Positions 34,046 to 48,361 of a stretch of 64,000 nucleotides of DNA are shown here, one piece after another; the stretch's first letter is position 1, and every line of letters begins with the position of its first letter. Position numbers and translations under genes: made by a program. A model generated the notes under the pieces. That model was not told the origin of the DNA and did not search any database. It saw only the letters and a program-made list of their open reading frames with translations. This stretch comes from Conus ventricosus (taxonomy: Eukaryota; Mollusca; Gastropoda; Neogastropoda; Conidae), in NCBI GenBank assembly GCA_018398815.1, contig CM031600.1, positions 52,975,757-53,039,756 of the forward strand. Direction: 5' to 3'.

Positions 34046-34482
34046 TATCAGTATGACAGTAAGTCGTCACGTCGCCCACGAGTTCATTTTTTTTCCCCAA
34101 GCTTTGCCTGTCAAAAGGCTCCTCGGGAACCCTGTACACAGTTCTCACAACAAACATACGAAAAATGTTATTGCACCGTTAACAATTATGGAGAAAATGA
34201 TAGAAATGCAAGACTCGGGCATTTGTTCTTTGTATCAGACCGGTACAATCAAACTGATTTCCTCAGTCTCTCTCTCGACATGTACATTTTTTTATAAGAT
34301 GTAATGCAAATCGTGTAGAGCAAACTTAAATGGCTAGCCCACAGCTTCTGCTGATAGGGGCCAGGTCAAGAATCCACGTAATTCTAATGTTTATAGAGGA
34401 GAGGGGAGAGGAGAGAGAGAGGAGAGAGAGAGAGAGGATGTGTGTGTGTGTGCAACAGACAAATTTGTTTTTGCATTACTGA

Positions 34483-35519
<1,037 letters not shown>

Positions 35520-35616
35520 CATTCACTACATAGAGGGAACAGCAACGCAGTTGATCGAAGATAACGGAGCAGTTGTAGGAGTGCAGTACAGACAAAAAGG
35601 CTCCGAAAAGAAGCAG
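35520..35616 (+). CDS. SQLE: SQLE exon 4
   Basis: Encodes (N)IHYIEGTATQLIEDNGAVV and GVQYRQKGSEKKQ, the EG-V--L-E block of the enzyme. Donor CAG|GTATTT is followed eight bases later by a (GT)n run. Confidence 0.93.
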
Positions 35617-35623
35617 GTATTTT

Positions 35624-35681
<58 letters not shown>

Positions 35682-35712
35682 GTGTGTGTGTGTGCGTGCG
35701 TGCGTGCGTTGT
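35624..35712. repeat. (GT)n microsatellite after SQLE exon 4
   Basis: About 35 GT units starting 8 bp after the exon 4 donor, ending in GTGC units and a GTTT run. Confidence 0.95.
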
Positions 35713-36129
35713 TGTTGTTTGGTTTGGTTTGGTTTGGTTTTATGTATGTCAGAGAAAACTTACTCATCACAAAGTAGCAGATGTTTTCATTTTCTTTCTG
35801 ACTTAAAGAAATTGATCGGGATTGTTACATGCTTGTAAGTTGCTCATTACCATGCACCCCTTTAACCTTCGCCGTAGGTCACCCAGAATTTTGCGCGCCA
35901 TATGTCGTTGGTCTTCCGGGACGTACTTGAAGAATAAAGCCTAGCCGTACTCTGTGCTTCTCCAGGAACCCAAACCTTTTCTTAAGGCTTGAAGCTATGC
36001 CGTGGTTGTAGTGTTTGTTTTCTCCTTTGTTTGTTGATAAAACAAATATTTTTTTTTGGTACGGAAGCGGGGCCATGCTACACTGACAAAGTCATAAAAT
36101 TTGGTGAAACCAGCTAAAAGCGCTCTAGT

Positions 36130-36775
36130 CCGTCACGAGAAACGGTCCACCTTGCACCCCCCCCCCCCCCCCCTAATAAATTTGTCACATGTATTTTTGG
36201 TGCTTTAGAGTGTATAGATCACGAAAAATCATGTTAACATAAAAAATCTTGGGACGCACTGTCCCGTCTGGCTTAATTTTGAAGGGTACCCATCTCAGGT
36301 GCCGCGGCTGCTTTTCGTCGGTCCGAAACGTTCCATAAGTTTGGTGTCACCTGTGTCTTTGTTATTTAAGCTACGAGCATTTCCTTTATGTTTTGTTGAC
36401 AGTAATGCCTTCTGCACGATATGCAATAATCAGAACGATAATATATGCAATAAGGTGACCGCAGTAAAGCTACGTGTGTACCACCGTATATCACGCGTTG
36501 CAAACTGTAAATTTGCCAAGTGTTTGCAATAAACCATCTCTCCCGAAAACTGTGCAACTATTAGAAACAAAGTACACCAAAAGTATCAGAGAAACAGTCT
36601 CTTGTGATTTTTTTGAGCTATTGCCACTTTCACCATGGACCTATGCTGATGCCCTCTGTTGCCGGGTTATTTTCCCCTACCCCCGATCTGGTTTCAACGC
36701 AAATTTAATTCTTCACAAATTCATTTTGGACTTTTTACTGAAAATAAAGTTAATTTGCACTTTCCAGTATGAGAC
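36130..36775. repeat. Left long terminal inverted repeat
   Basis: Reverse complement of about 40345-40990 with scattered substitutions and indels, roughly 85% by eye. It contains a C homopolymer (36157-36173) facing a shortened G run in the partner. Confidence 0.85.
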
Positions 36776-36850
36776 ATTTGTGTGGTGTGGGGGGGGGGGG
36801 AAGAGGGGGGAAACATGCTTTGGTGCGGGCGCGCCGCGCGCGCGCGCGCC

Positions 36851-36889
<39 letters not shown>

Positions 36890-37039
36890 GTGTGTGTGTG
36901 TGTTGATGATGATTGTTCTCAGATGCTGGATTGGAAGGTATTCTGTTTCATGGCGACATCTGCCAGACTGTACTTAAATCAACAACAATCTGTTTTTTTG
37001 GAGTCGTTTCCCCTCGGCACAAGTAGAAAGTGACTCTTC

Positions 37040-40000
37040 TGTTTACGTAGGATATGACAGCTTCTTCTTCTGCAATCTCTGCTTTTGGGCACAAGGGATT
37101 TACCAGAATGCTTCGTAAACCAGCGGAAAAGCTCACCCTTTTGCAATTAGGCTCTGGACCGTTGGTGGGGTGAAGATACTCTTAAGAAAGTTCAAGTTAA
37201 AACCCTCCACTGGATTCTTTCTGGAAATACATCAGCATGTCAGTCGGGAAAATCCAGCGTGAGCTGGCTTCATTTCACAGTGTGGGCAGACCCGGCAAAG
37301 AAGACGACATTAGACTACTACCCTGTGATCCATCACCCAATCACCGATTTACAGACAGTCCGGGGAATGCTTGCGACTTGCAGAGAAGGCCACGAGAGTG
37401 GTTGGACAAAGAGTAAGTTATCACTACGTTTGATCTTGGGGTTTGTATGAAAGCCTACCCGATCGTCGGGAACCAACCTGACCGGTACAAGAAGCATATT
37501 ATTCTGATCGGTGGCTTTCCACCTTGCCTGTGCGTACCTCAAGGTGCTTGGGGAAAAGCTGGATGGTTCTGGGTTTGGAGATATCCTTCTGAAGGCAGGT
37601 CTGATCTCTTCTGGTTCTGGGCAAGGTGTGCTGTTTCGAAAAACATAGGGAACAAGCATTGTTCTGCCATAAGACAATGCTTGAGAGTTAGAACGTTTGC
37701 TGCTGGAAGGTATCTTGAAATCAGAGATGAAGACACGTCATTTCGACACTGTCAGAAGGACAGCTGATCAAATCAAGACAGCCTCATGTTTTTCTCCAAA
37801 GAGACGTTGACTGAGCTTCAGCAAGTGAAGCTATCTTCAGTTTCATGGCAGATTTACGAACAGTTCATAGACAGGAGTCAGAAAAGGACCCTTTGGCCCA
37901 ACTGCACAATTTTGGTTGTCGTACATCGATCATGTATAGCTTGTCCTAGCGCTCCTTGAGGTGTCAAAATCAACGACTTCCTGCTGTACGACAAACGATG
38001 TCCCAAATGCCAGCCCTTTCTTTTTCGTTTCGGTGGACAAAACTATGCACGCTCCCTGCCCTTCTTCTCGTCTTCTTGGCAAACATTGACTTTGTCACAT
38101 CCTGGACCCAAGGGAAAGATGCTGCAGAGAGGTGCTTCAGCGTGGCAAGGTCCTTCATTCCTAGCAATCGCTGTGCACTGGACAAGACCAGGGGAAGAAC
38201 GTTCATGAAACACGCCAAAAGCAGAGGAGGAGCTGGTGGAGGTGGCGCTGGTCTCACGAGCCTGCTGTCGAACCAGGAGGCCTACCAAAGATGGGTCAGG
38301 GACAACCCATGAGAGGTCAAAGTATCTTGATTCGACATGGCTGGAAAGGCACAAGGTGATGAGGTTGGCATTTAGATATCGAGACTTGCGTCCTTTCTGT
38401 AGGAAAGCAACGTCATGAAGACTCAGGATGCAGTCAAAAAAAAGTTTCATCGACCCTTTCTGTGAGGAAGCCTTGGTCAAATCATCGCCCTGTATCTGAA
38501 GCATCTGTCCCAGCCGGCATTCAGCATGATTGGTTGAGGGCAAAAAAGGGCTGGTAACGCCGTGAAGGAGGCGTTCATCACGCAGAGACTGATGGCAAAT
38601 GACAATTTCTTTGAACCAGTCAAGCGGCTAAACCGGGAAAAAGATGGCATCCATGAACAAAACCGTCCACATGAAGACTTCCAAGAAGAAGGTTGTGGAA
38701 TACAAACAACAAGGGAACCTTGCCTTTCAAGTCCTTGTGAAGGCACAGGAAGCAGGTTTTTCAATCAATCTGAAATAGTTGATGACATACCAACTTACTC
38801 CTGTACCTTACAGTATTGCCATGTGACAATTTCCTTGCCCAAAACCGAAAAAACAAAGGGTTTAAGTACCTCACCAAAGATATGGGAAAATCTACCTCCG
38901 CATGCGCGACGCTGGTTGTGATCGATGGCAATGCAGTGTTTCACTGTTTGCAACAGCTTCCTTCCCAATTTCAGGGAGATCAGCCAGAAGATATCTGACA
39001 TGTGCCAAGGGAAAGGGCGTGGTGTTCAATACAGACATGTACCCAAAAAGGACTGAATCAAAGCAATGAAAAGGAAAAAGAGAGGCATGGCGATAGATCA
39101 TCATGAAAGGTGGGAAAACACCAAGCGTCCCGCAGACTGGAAAACGTTTCTGTCAAACGACGAAAACAAGAAGCAGCTCAGCCACGTATTACTCGACGTT
39201 TGGAGCAAAGATGAGAATGCGCCAAATTTAAGGGCAGAAAAGTCATGCTGATATGTGAGGGAGAAGCCTTCCTGCTGCAATCGGCAGATGAGCTGACGAC
39301 AACAAGGGACGCCAACCGTAGCACTTAAATCCACACAAGAAGAGACGGATTTCCAGAGTTGTCCTCCACTGTGCGTACGCTGAACGGAATGGATACAGCT
39401 TCGTCCGCGTCAAGAGTCCCGACTCGGACATTTTCTTCATTTTCCTGCACTTCGCTCTGCAGCTGAAGGACGTGGTGATTCTGCTCGACACAGGAATGGG
39501 GAACAAAAAAAGGCTCATCAACGTCACTGACAGCATAGGGCAACAGCACAGCACCGCCTACCTGGTTCTTCATGCTTAACCGGCTGCGACACAACAGTGG
39601 ATTCAAGGGCATTGGGAGAATCAAACCATCAAAGTTTTCAGCAGAATCCAAGATTTGTGGAAACAATTGCCCCCCTTGGAGGTTACATGGGCCATCGTGA
39701 AGAAGTCAAAGCCGATCTTGAGACCTTCACCCGTTTTCATGTACGGCAGACATTGTTTCACGGTGCTAATGATTCCGACACCAGCTACTCAAGGAGGATG
39801 TGGAGATGGCCATTGAACGCAAAATTACAACGTTAACATGGCAAGCATGCCTCCGTGCAAAAACTCTTCAAAGGGGCACATCAAACGGAGCAGCTATCAA
39901 GTTGTCATTTGGTTTGAGGGCTCTCGAACCCATGTCTGATGTTCCAGCAGCAAGCCATGGACATGGATGGATTGACGTTGATGGCAACTTGGAACCGTGT

Positions 40001-40200
40001 GGTCCGCAGAAGAGAAGGGCGTCATTTCCCGCCCGCAGATATGGTTTTACTTCCTTGTGGATTTTCCAGACTCTGACGACGACCCAAGGAAGAAGCTGTC
40101 TATCCTACGTATCAGAAGAGTCGCTTTCTACTTGTGCGAGGGAAGCGACTCGAATGATGGGATTTTTGGTTGATTTAAATCAGTCTGGCAGATGTCGCCA
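37040..40200 (+). pseudogene. Transposon nuclease-type ORF, many frame breaks
   Basis: Pieces in order: a DYYPVIHHPITDLQTVRGML region (about 37310), TTFDLGVCMKAYPIV (about 37425), YKKHIILIGGF (about 37485), a VLVKAQEAGFSINL-type block (about 38730) and LVVIDGNAVFHCLQQLP (38915-38965). These are followed by KRPADWKTFLSNDENKKQLS then HVLLDVWSKDENAPNL (about 39125-39230), LICEGEAFLLQSADELTTTR (39246-39305) and a VRVKSPDSDIFFIFLHFALQ block (about 39400-39460). The last are LLDTGMGNKKRLINVTDS and HAFTGCDTT (about 39570-39595). DGNAV, the CEGE acidic pair, SDSDIF and GCDTT lie where the metal-binding acids of the FEN/XPG nuclease fold are expected. At least eight frame changes are present. Whether any host role exists is unknown. 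Confidence 0.7.
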
Positions 40201-40344
40201 TGAAAACGAATGCCTTCCAGTGCCAGCATCTGAGAACATCATCATCATCAACGCACACACACCAACCCCACACCACACACACACACACACACACACACCA
40301 CACACACAACACACACAAAAAACCCCACACACAATACGCGCTCA

Positions 40345-40990
40345 CACTTGGAAGTGCACATTAAATTTATTTTCAATAAAAAGTCCAATATGAATTTTGT
40401 AAAGAATTAAATTTGCGTCGAAGCCAAATAGGGGGTAGGGGAGATAAACCCCGGGAACAGAGGGCGTCAGCATAGGTCCATGTGATGTGGCATTGCTCAA
40501 AAGAATCACAAGAGACTGTTCTTTGATACTGTGGTGTACTTTGTCCTAATTTAAATTGCACAGTTTTCGGAGGAGTAGTTTATTGCAAACACTTTGGCAA
40601 ATTTACAGTTCGCAACGCGTGATATACGGTGGGTACACACGAGCTTTACTGCGGTCACCTTATTGCATATATTATCGTTTGATTATTTGCATATCGTGCA
40701 GAAGGCATTACTGTCAACAAAAACATAAAGGAAATTCTCGTAGCGTAAATAACAAGGGCACAGGTGATCACCAACTTATGGAACGTTTCGGACCGACGAA
40801 AAGAAACCGCGGCACCTGAGATGGGTACCCTTCAAAATTAAGCCAGAAGGGACAGTGCGTCCCAAGAATTTTTTTTGTTAACATGATTTTTCGTGATCTT
40901 ACATCTAAAACACCAAAAAAAAATACTGTGGACAAATTATTAGGGGGGTTGGGGGGGGCAAGGTGGGCCGTTTCTCGTGCGGAGTATCAG
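40345..40990. repeat. Right long terminal inverted repeat
   Basis: Inverted partner of 36130-36775. A CA microsatellite (40250-40330) lies just inside it. Confidence 0.85.
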
Positions 40991-41304
40991 TAATAGGTAA
41001 AAAACAAACCACCACAGTTATCAAGTCAACTCATGACTGCGGATCCTTTCATACCCACGAATACGACGAAGGTTAAATAAGGAGGGGGTACTGAGATTTC
41101 TGGCACAAGTTGCACACCAAACTAAAAAAAAATTTTTAAGTGTTTAAAGAACGCAAAACACAACAGTAAAGCCACTATCATCTTTGATCGTTTTCAGACC
41201 GATGTAATCTGTTTTAATTTCGAACATTACATAACGCAATATTTAATACAGCATACTTGGTTTCCTACTTTGTCAAGTACCAAAATGCATCCGCATAGAT
41301 TTGA

Positions 41305-41631
<327 letters not shown>

Positions 41632-42200
41632 GTAGGTAAACTAGGCCCATACTACGACACTCTTATTTGGCTCACTTGTTTCGTTGGAACTTACATCCCA
41701 GCTGCCGGTGACGACTGCAGGCTGTTATACACTTGTTTTATTTTATCACTGACTTCTCTGATCTTTGTGATATTTCTTATTTGAACTGAAATACCTCCTC
41801 TGTATTAGTAGTTACAGGCAGACGTGGCTTAAGTTGTAGGGTATTTCATTTTGCCCTGATCTAATTCATTTTTTCAATCAAAACTTACAGAACAATTGGA
41901 TATACCATAACTTGGTAAAGACATTTTCGAAACTAAATAATTATCTGGATTAATCATTTAACCATTGCTGTAATTGTGTTTTTCTTAATGTGTTTGAACC
42001 GTTGTAATAGTTTGAACAAGGCACCTGCTCGTCACTGTTAAAAAAAAAAGAAGAAGAAAAAGAAAAAAAGATCACAACAAAAAGCAGGACTGGTGATGTA
42101 TCGAGGTACTGCGCAGCTGGAACTGTTTTAGCCTGCTAGAACCAATCTTTTTCCTGATCGGTGTACTAGGCCTTTGGATTATTCATATTCACACGTATGA

Positions 42201-42589
<389 letters not shown>

Positions 42590-42770
42590 GTATGTTCCTG
42601 CTCTTTGTTCGTTTGTTTGTTTATCTTTGTATCATATTTGCTTTTTTTTTTAAAATTATTATTCAAGGACACCGAACAGTGAGTGTATTTTTGGGTTTTC
42701 TGACCAGAAGATCTCCGAGGCCGTCATAAATTCATCTTGTTCTCGATGGCGACGATTCAGTGAAATATGA

Positions 42771-43018
42771 AACTGCGTGAGAGGTTATGTTCAGAATTTG
42801 TGTAATGAAATACCCTCGAATAACTGCGTGAGGTTATGTTCAGGATTTGTGTAATGAAATACCCTCGAATAACTGCGTGAGGTTATGTTCAGGATTTGTG
42901 TAATGAAATACCCTCGAATAACTGCGTGAGGTTATGTTCAGGATTTGTGTAATGAAATACCCTCGAATAACTGCGTGAGGTTATGTTCAGGATTTTGTGT
43001 AATGAAATACCCTCGAAT
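42771..43018. repeat. 49 bp minisatellite, 5 copies
   Basis: Units start AACTGCGTGAGGTTATGTTC and end GAAATACCCTCGAAT. The first copy has small differences and the last has one extra T. It starts 180 bp after SQLE exon 6. Confidence 0.95.
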
Positions 43019-43436
43019 CAAAAGTATTGACGCTGCAGTATCCACCACGAGGCCCAACATCAAAAGAGCTGTTTGATATCTCACAGTGGATACAGATTTG
43101 TTTATCCGTTGTTATTTAAGTGATTGGCAAGGATGATGTATTTTGGACTGATTAATGTTTGAGGGTAAATTAATAAGTTGCTTGAAGCGGTGATGGAGTA
43201 CATTTCAGCAGCTGTCACAAGTGGATGAATAAACTCATTTTTGACTAGCTGCCCAGTACTTGGCCGTCTGTCATTCGAATTAACTAAATGAAGGGACAGT
43301 AATTGTCTTGTCTTTATAGTATTTGTCGTGTCAGTCTCTTTTTGTCCTGTTGTATGAACCGGAGTTTCTCCATTGATTTTTCATAAGACGTGTTGTTAGC
43401 AGTATAAGCACTGGTGACAGACAAAACTGCTAATAA

Positions 43437-43568
<132 letters not shown>

Positions 43569-44064
43569 TAAGTAATGCTTTTTTTTTTCCAAACAGCAAA
43601 ACCAAACAACGAAAAGTCATGCCTTTTTGTTTGTTTGTGTTTTTAAAACGACAAATCACAACAGTGGAGAATTTAGCTCCCCACTCATTACATATGTAAC
43701 GTAAAGGAAAGACACGATAAACGTAACTCTGTATGGTTCCTTCAAGATACGTTTGAATACTGGCTGGCCTGGGACTATCCACGTGCGTATGACTGCGCTG
43801 CATTTACATTTTAATTTTGAAATCACACTAACTGGTATCAAAATCCGGGAAGAATCTAAAAGTAAATATGGCAAACAGCAGCAAAAGAAATGGAGACAAC
43901 GGAAGCAAGAAAAACAAAAGGATGAACAGAACGGAGACGTTCGTATATAGTTTATTCCACACGAAGGCAATAGGAATATTTTTGCTTATCTGTGACAGCT
44001 TATGCAGCTTTATACTGCTAAAAAATTGTTTTGTGTAGCTGATTCGCTTATTTGTTTGTTACAG

Positions 44065-44270
44065 CCTGTCCCCCCGGCCTCACATTCTGATTGGTCATTT
44101 CTTCGCTGTGGCGCTGTATGCTGTGTACTCCGTGATGAGAAGTGAACGTGTTTGGGGACTGCACAGAGCCATCTATCGCTCTTCATGATCTTCGCTCTGC
44201 TCTTCTTAGTGATTGTGCCCTTGTCTGGACTGAGGTCAAGTCTCTACTTCTCTGATTGTTTTTTGATGGG
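44065..44270 (+). CDS. SQLE: SQLE exon 8 (C-terminal helices), end unresolved
   Basis: Encodes LSPRPHILIGHFFAVALYAV then YSVMRSERVWGLHRAIYRS. One base appears lost near 44180-44184; with it the frame continues as a hydrophobic helix FMIFALLFLVIVPLSGL. The stop codon is not clear because the frame runs into T and G homopolymers at about 44270-44310, or it may splice at a weak GTCAAG. Human squalene epoxidase ends at the corresponding place. Confidence 0.85.
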
Positions 44271-45492
44271 TTTTTTTTTTTTTTTTTTTGGGGGGGGGGG
44301 GGGGGGGGGAGGGTAGGGTGGGGTTGTTTTTGTTGTTGATGTTGTTGTTGTTTTTGTTAAAGATCTGTGATCAGTTGGCTATGGGTTGCTAGTGAATTCC
44401 TTTAATCATATTTCACATCTGATAATTGCCATGCGGACGGTTTACTGAAAACTGATTTGGTCTTATGTGTATCTACTGTGGCCGAGAAGGGTGACAAAGG
44501 AACTGTTGTTTTTTTAAGCACCATTATATGTGGTCAGGAAGGGGTGAGGAAAAAAAAAAGGGGGGGGGGGGGGGGCTTGTTTTTGATACTCTGGTTTTAT
44601 TCAAATCTATATGTGGACAAGAAGGGATGAAAAAGGAGCTATTCTTTTTTCCTCCAGAAGGTTCTTAAAAAGAGTTGTATTTTTATAATCTGTTTTTAGT
44701 TTGGATTGTGTTTGTCTTTTCTTGCAAATGTACGTTTGCGTGTTTATAATTTTTCTTTAAAGATTGCATCTAAGTTTTTGATACTCTGGTTTTATTCAAA
44801 TCTATACGTGGAAAAGAAGAATGAGAAAGGAACTGTTCTTTTTTTTCTCCCAGAAGATTTTATAAAAAATTATATTTTCATAGTCTGTTTAGTTTGGTTT
44901 GTGTTTTTCTTTTCTTGCAAATATACGTGTGCGTGTCCATGATTTTTCTTTTAAAGATTGCATCTATGTGTATTAGTTATTTCAACTCAATCATGTGAAG
45001 TAAGACTGTTTGCATGTATGCTGTTGAATTTGTATGAACTGGGATAAATTAGTGGGATCTTTTATGCGTTGGTTTGATTATCTTTGCTGCTTTTGTTTTT
45101 GCCTGTCTGGGATTTTATTTTTATTTCATTTGTTTGCTTTCTATGATTAGATGACTTATTCCAACAGATGTGCCAAATTTTTGCCTTAGTTCTTGTTGGG
45201 GATGATTGGTAATTGATAACGGTCTTGTTTCAACAAAAAAGGTAAAATCGGAGGCTTATGATTTGTATTGTTGCGATCTTCTAATCTTTTGGTTAGAGAC
45301 GTTGCCAAAAAAACACCCCTCAGGTTACGATTACGTGAAGTAGTTTACATTATTGTATAAATAAAGGACATAGAGTGTTTTCATCTGTAAAGACATGCTT
45401 AAACCTGGGTGGGTGGCTGACAGGCCGTCTGTCTGTCTGTCTGTCTGTCTGCCCGCCTGTCTTTCTTACACACACACATACACACACAGACC

Positions 45493-45552
<60 letters not shown>

Positions 45553-46432
45553 GCTCCTTTCCCCCTTATTTCCCATTCTTCCCGCTCTCTTTGTTGCCAT
45601 TGTTCCTTCCTTTCCTCACTTCTCAATCTTTCCGCTCTCTTTGTTAACCATTTTCATTTTATTGTTTCTTCTTTCATAACCATTTGATAATTCAAAGTAT
45701 AGAATAAGGATAGCGATAGACAAACATGTATTATCCGTCTGAAATGATTTAAAGCGTACTTCTAACCAGCGCATGCTTTGTCAGTTTTATGAACACGTGC
45801 GCGGTGTGAAAAACAACAACTGCTTAAATCATTCCAGAATTCTTAATAAAGCATTGTAGATAATGGGGATAAAGCTATGGAACTGTAGAAGTCATAAACT
45901 TTTGGCTGTTAGAAACTTTTTTGAGGTACTTCAGGATGACATCCAATAGGATTTTTCTTAAAACAGAAAATGCTTGCATATGTGTTTTATGTGGATAGGT
46001 CTGGTTTGGAGAAAATTCTCTTCATGTGATTACAGAGTTCTTCCTAAGGCTTTTTGACGCTGGGGAAAAAGCTACGAAAATGCCTTCTTCGGTCGTTCAT
46101 TGTCTTTTAATACAAAAGAAATTGATCAGGTTTATTTCCGTGACTGATCTTGATATAGCTGCGATGTCTTGTCATCGTAGTAACCCATTTTATTTTGAAA
46201 TGGGTGTGGATTGCATAGGCATTGACATAAACGTTACAACCGCATCTGTAAGAGGTTGGTTTTGTGATGAGCATGTCTGATTCAAACTCAATTCACAAGT
46301 GAAACTGAAGAAAAATTACTCTTTCCTCAATAAAATCATACTGTGACGTATTGTTCAGCTGGCTGAAAGGTGTTTTTGTTTCAATACACATGATATCTGG
46401 TCAGGATATGCGCGTAAAAAAGGAGAGCTTCT

Positions 46433-46487
<55 letters not shown>

Positions 46488-46502
46488 ATTAGCTAAGTTT
46501 TT
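44271..46502. other. SQLE 3' region and downstream spacer
   Basis: Likely 3' UTR to about 45380. It contains T/G homopolymers (44268-44310, 44551-44576) and two similar 150 bp segments around 44590-44720 and 44775-44950 (both with TTGATACTCTGGTTTTATTC). Beyond the poly(A) signal are TCTG and CT runs (45424-45550) and another CT run (46430-46490). No gene was recognised. Confidence 0.5.
45360..45365 (+). terminator. SQLE: Putative SQLE poly(A) signal AATAAA
   Basis: AATAAA in the context TATAAATAAAGG, about 1.1 kb after the last SQLE coding exon. No closer canonical signal was noticed. Use as the SQLE 3' end is inferred. Confidence 0.4.
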
Positions 46503-47625
46503 CTGCCGCTTATAAACATCTTGCAAGCAGAGCCAAACATGTTTTGTTAAGCATTATGCAGAGAAATTATAGGTTAGGAAATAAGTCTTTTCATGTATTT
46601 ATCAAACTGTTTGATTCTCTGGTGCAGCCTATAGTACAGTATGGTGCAGAGGTATGGGGCTTAGAAAATGCTGCGCATCACGGCGAGAATGTTCATTTAT
46701 TTGCCCTGAAAAAAATTCTAGGTGTGTCTGCTCGGACACCAAAAAATTTAATCTATGGCGAATCAAATAGATATCCAATACATTTAAATTCTGTAATGAA
46801 ATGTATAGGTCACTGGTTTAAAGTTACTTGAGATGGAAGATATAAGATTGCCTAAGAAAGTCTATAAGATGTTATTCAATTTAGATATTAGGGGTAAGGC
46901 GAACTGGGTGACAAAAGTTAAAGTGAGATTATAATTATGACTTAGGTTTGGGATATGCGTGGGTTGACCAGTGCGTTGGAAACAAGACTGCTTTAAAAAA
47001 AATGCTTCGTGTAAGGCTTATCGATTGTAGGTGGCAAGATTGTGATGCTCACATTCAAGATAGTAGTAGATTTGATTTGTATACACACTTTAACCCGTTA
47101 CATCGTATCCCAACCAACTTATCTATGAAAATGGACAGTCATTTGAAGTATATAACGACATGATTTAGATTTGGATTGTCTGATATTAACGTTCATCAAT
47201 ATTGTTATCATAAAGAGTGTACAGAGATTGAACTTGTTTGTCTATTGTGTAAAGAGGCTCGTGAAAGTGAGGTCCATTTTGTGTTTTGCTGTCCTACCCT
47301 GGATACACTTAGAAACCAGTTTATCCAATCAACATATCATAGACATCATTCTGCGTTTAAACTTATTTTGCTTGTGATTTGTGATGGCAAAGATGTTATA
47401 AAACAATTTGCCGTCTGTTTATATACAGCATTCCAAATCCACTCAACTGGCTGTACCTGATTGATGTTCTCCTCTTTTTGTGTTGAATGTACAATTTCAC
47501 GTAATCACGCCAGATATTGTTCTCCTTCTGTTTGTATTGGATGTACGATTTCTTCCATTGTATGTATATACCGCCCCTTCATGAGGGGCTATGGCGTTTT
47601 TGAATAAATTATCCGTATCCGTATC
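46503..47625 (+). mobile_element. L2/CR1-like LINE 3' end
   Basis: The plus strand encodes the C-terminal post-catalytic region of a LINE reverse transcriptase: LLSIMQRNYRLGNKSFHVFI then FDSLVQPIVQYGAEVWGLE, a HRIPTNLSMKM region, and a CLLCKEARESEVHFVFCCP block, the C-x2-C-x-H-x-x-x-C pattern seen at this place. Frames change near 46830, 46930 and 47163. It ends in a short stem (GCCCCTTCATGAGGGGC) and TATCCG repeats (about 47612-47630), the usual microsatellite tail. The reverse transcriptase core is missing. Confidence 0.85.
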
Positions 47626-47994
47626 CGTCTCCCTCTCTCTGTCTCTCTGTCTCTCTCTCTCTGTCTCTCTCGCTTTCTTTCTTTCTTTCTCTGCCCGTCA
47701 GTCTCTGTGTCTCTGTCTGTTTGATGCTCGAATGAGAGAAAGAGTCAAGAGGTTTCTTCCTTGCAGCGGGTCATGACGGATGCAGTCTAAGTGCAGATTC
47801 CACGACACGAAGTATCACTACCATCAGTAGGGAGCCGATTTAGGTAGGAGAGCATATAAAACATGTTGGATCAATACAGGGTATCAGCAAAATGACTCGG
47901 CAACATTTTGCAGTTTCTCCGGTGGTAACGGACCTCATTGCAAAATGTATAGATTCCTGCTGGCCCTAGGACTAGGACAGGAGAGGGAGGGGGG

Positions 47995-48042
47995 GGGGGG
48001 AGCCTGAGAGAAGAGAGAGAGGGGGAAAAAGAGAGAGAGAGG

Positions 48043-48077
<35 letters not shown>

Positions 48078-48224
48078 AAAGAGAGAGAGAGAGAGAGAAG
48101 AGAGAGAGAGAATACGGGGAAGCTGGACTGAGCAGTATGCTACTGCTGAGAAGGCACGGAAGGAATGGGACAGCTCTCACACCCGTCTCTCACCTTCCCT
48201 GTCCGTCCTTCTCCTTCCTTCAAA

Positions 48225-48266
<42 letters not shown>

Positions 48267-48355
48267 CATACACACACACACACACACACACAAAACCACA
48301 CACACACACACACACACACACACAATAAATCAATAAAAGAGAGGGAGAGAGAGAG
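47995..48355. repeat. GA and CA microsatellite cluster
   Basis: An interrupted GA run (48010-48110) and interrupted CA run (48228-48325), ending in a GA-rich stretch directly upstream of the next putative exon. Confidence 0.9.
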
Positions 48356-48361
48356 AAGGAA

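Larger units (their letters stand above)
35862..41078 (+). mobile_element. Long-TIR DNA transposon with XPG/PIN-like nuclease ORF (Academ-like?)
   Basis: Terminal inverted repeats pair over about 640 bp (about 36130-36775 with 40345-40990). They share ACGAGAAACGG, GAAGGGTACCCATCTCAGGTGC-type blocks and GGTGACCGCAGTAAAGCT. Both sides then diverge for 100-250 bp and match again at TTTAACCTTCG (35862-35872 and 41068-41078), taken as the outer ends. The 3.5 kb interior encodes on the plus strand a large protein of a family common in animal genomes, with a nuclease-like block ending in HAFTGCDTT. A transposase with an XPG nuclease is the known feature of the Academ superfamily; that placement is inferred. 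No clear target duplication was found. It lies inside SQLE intron 4, same orientation. Confidence 0.72.
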
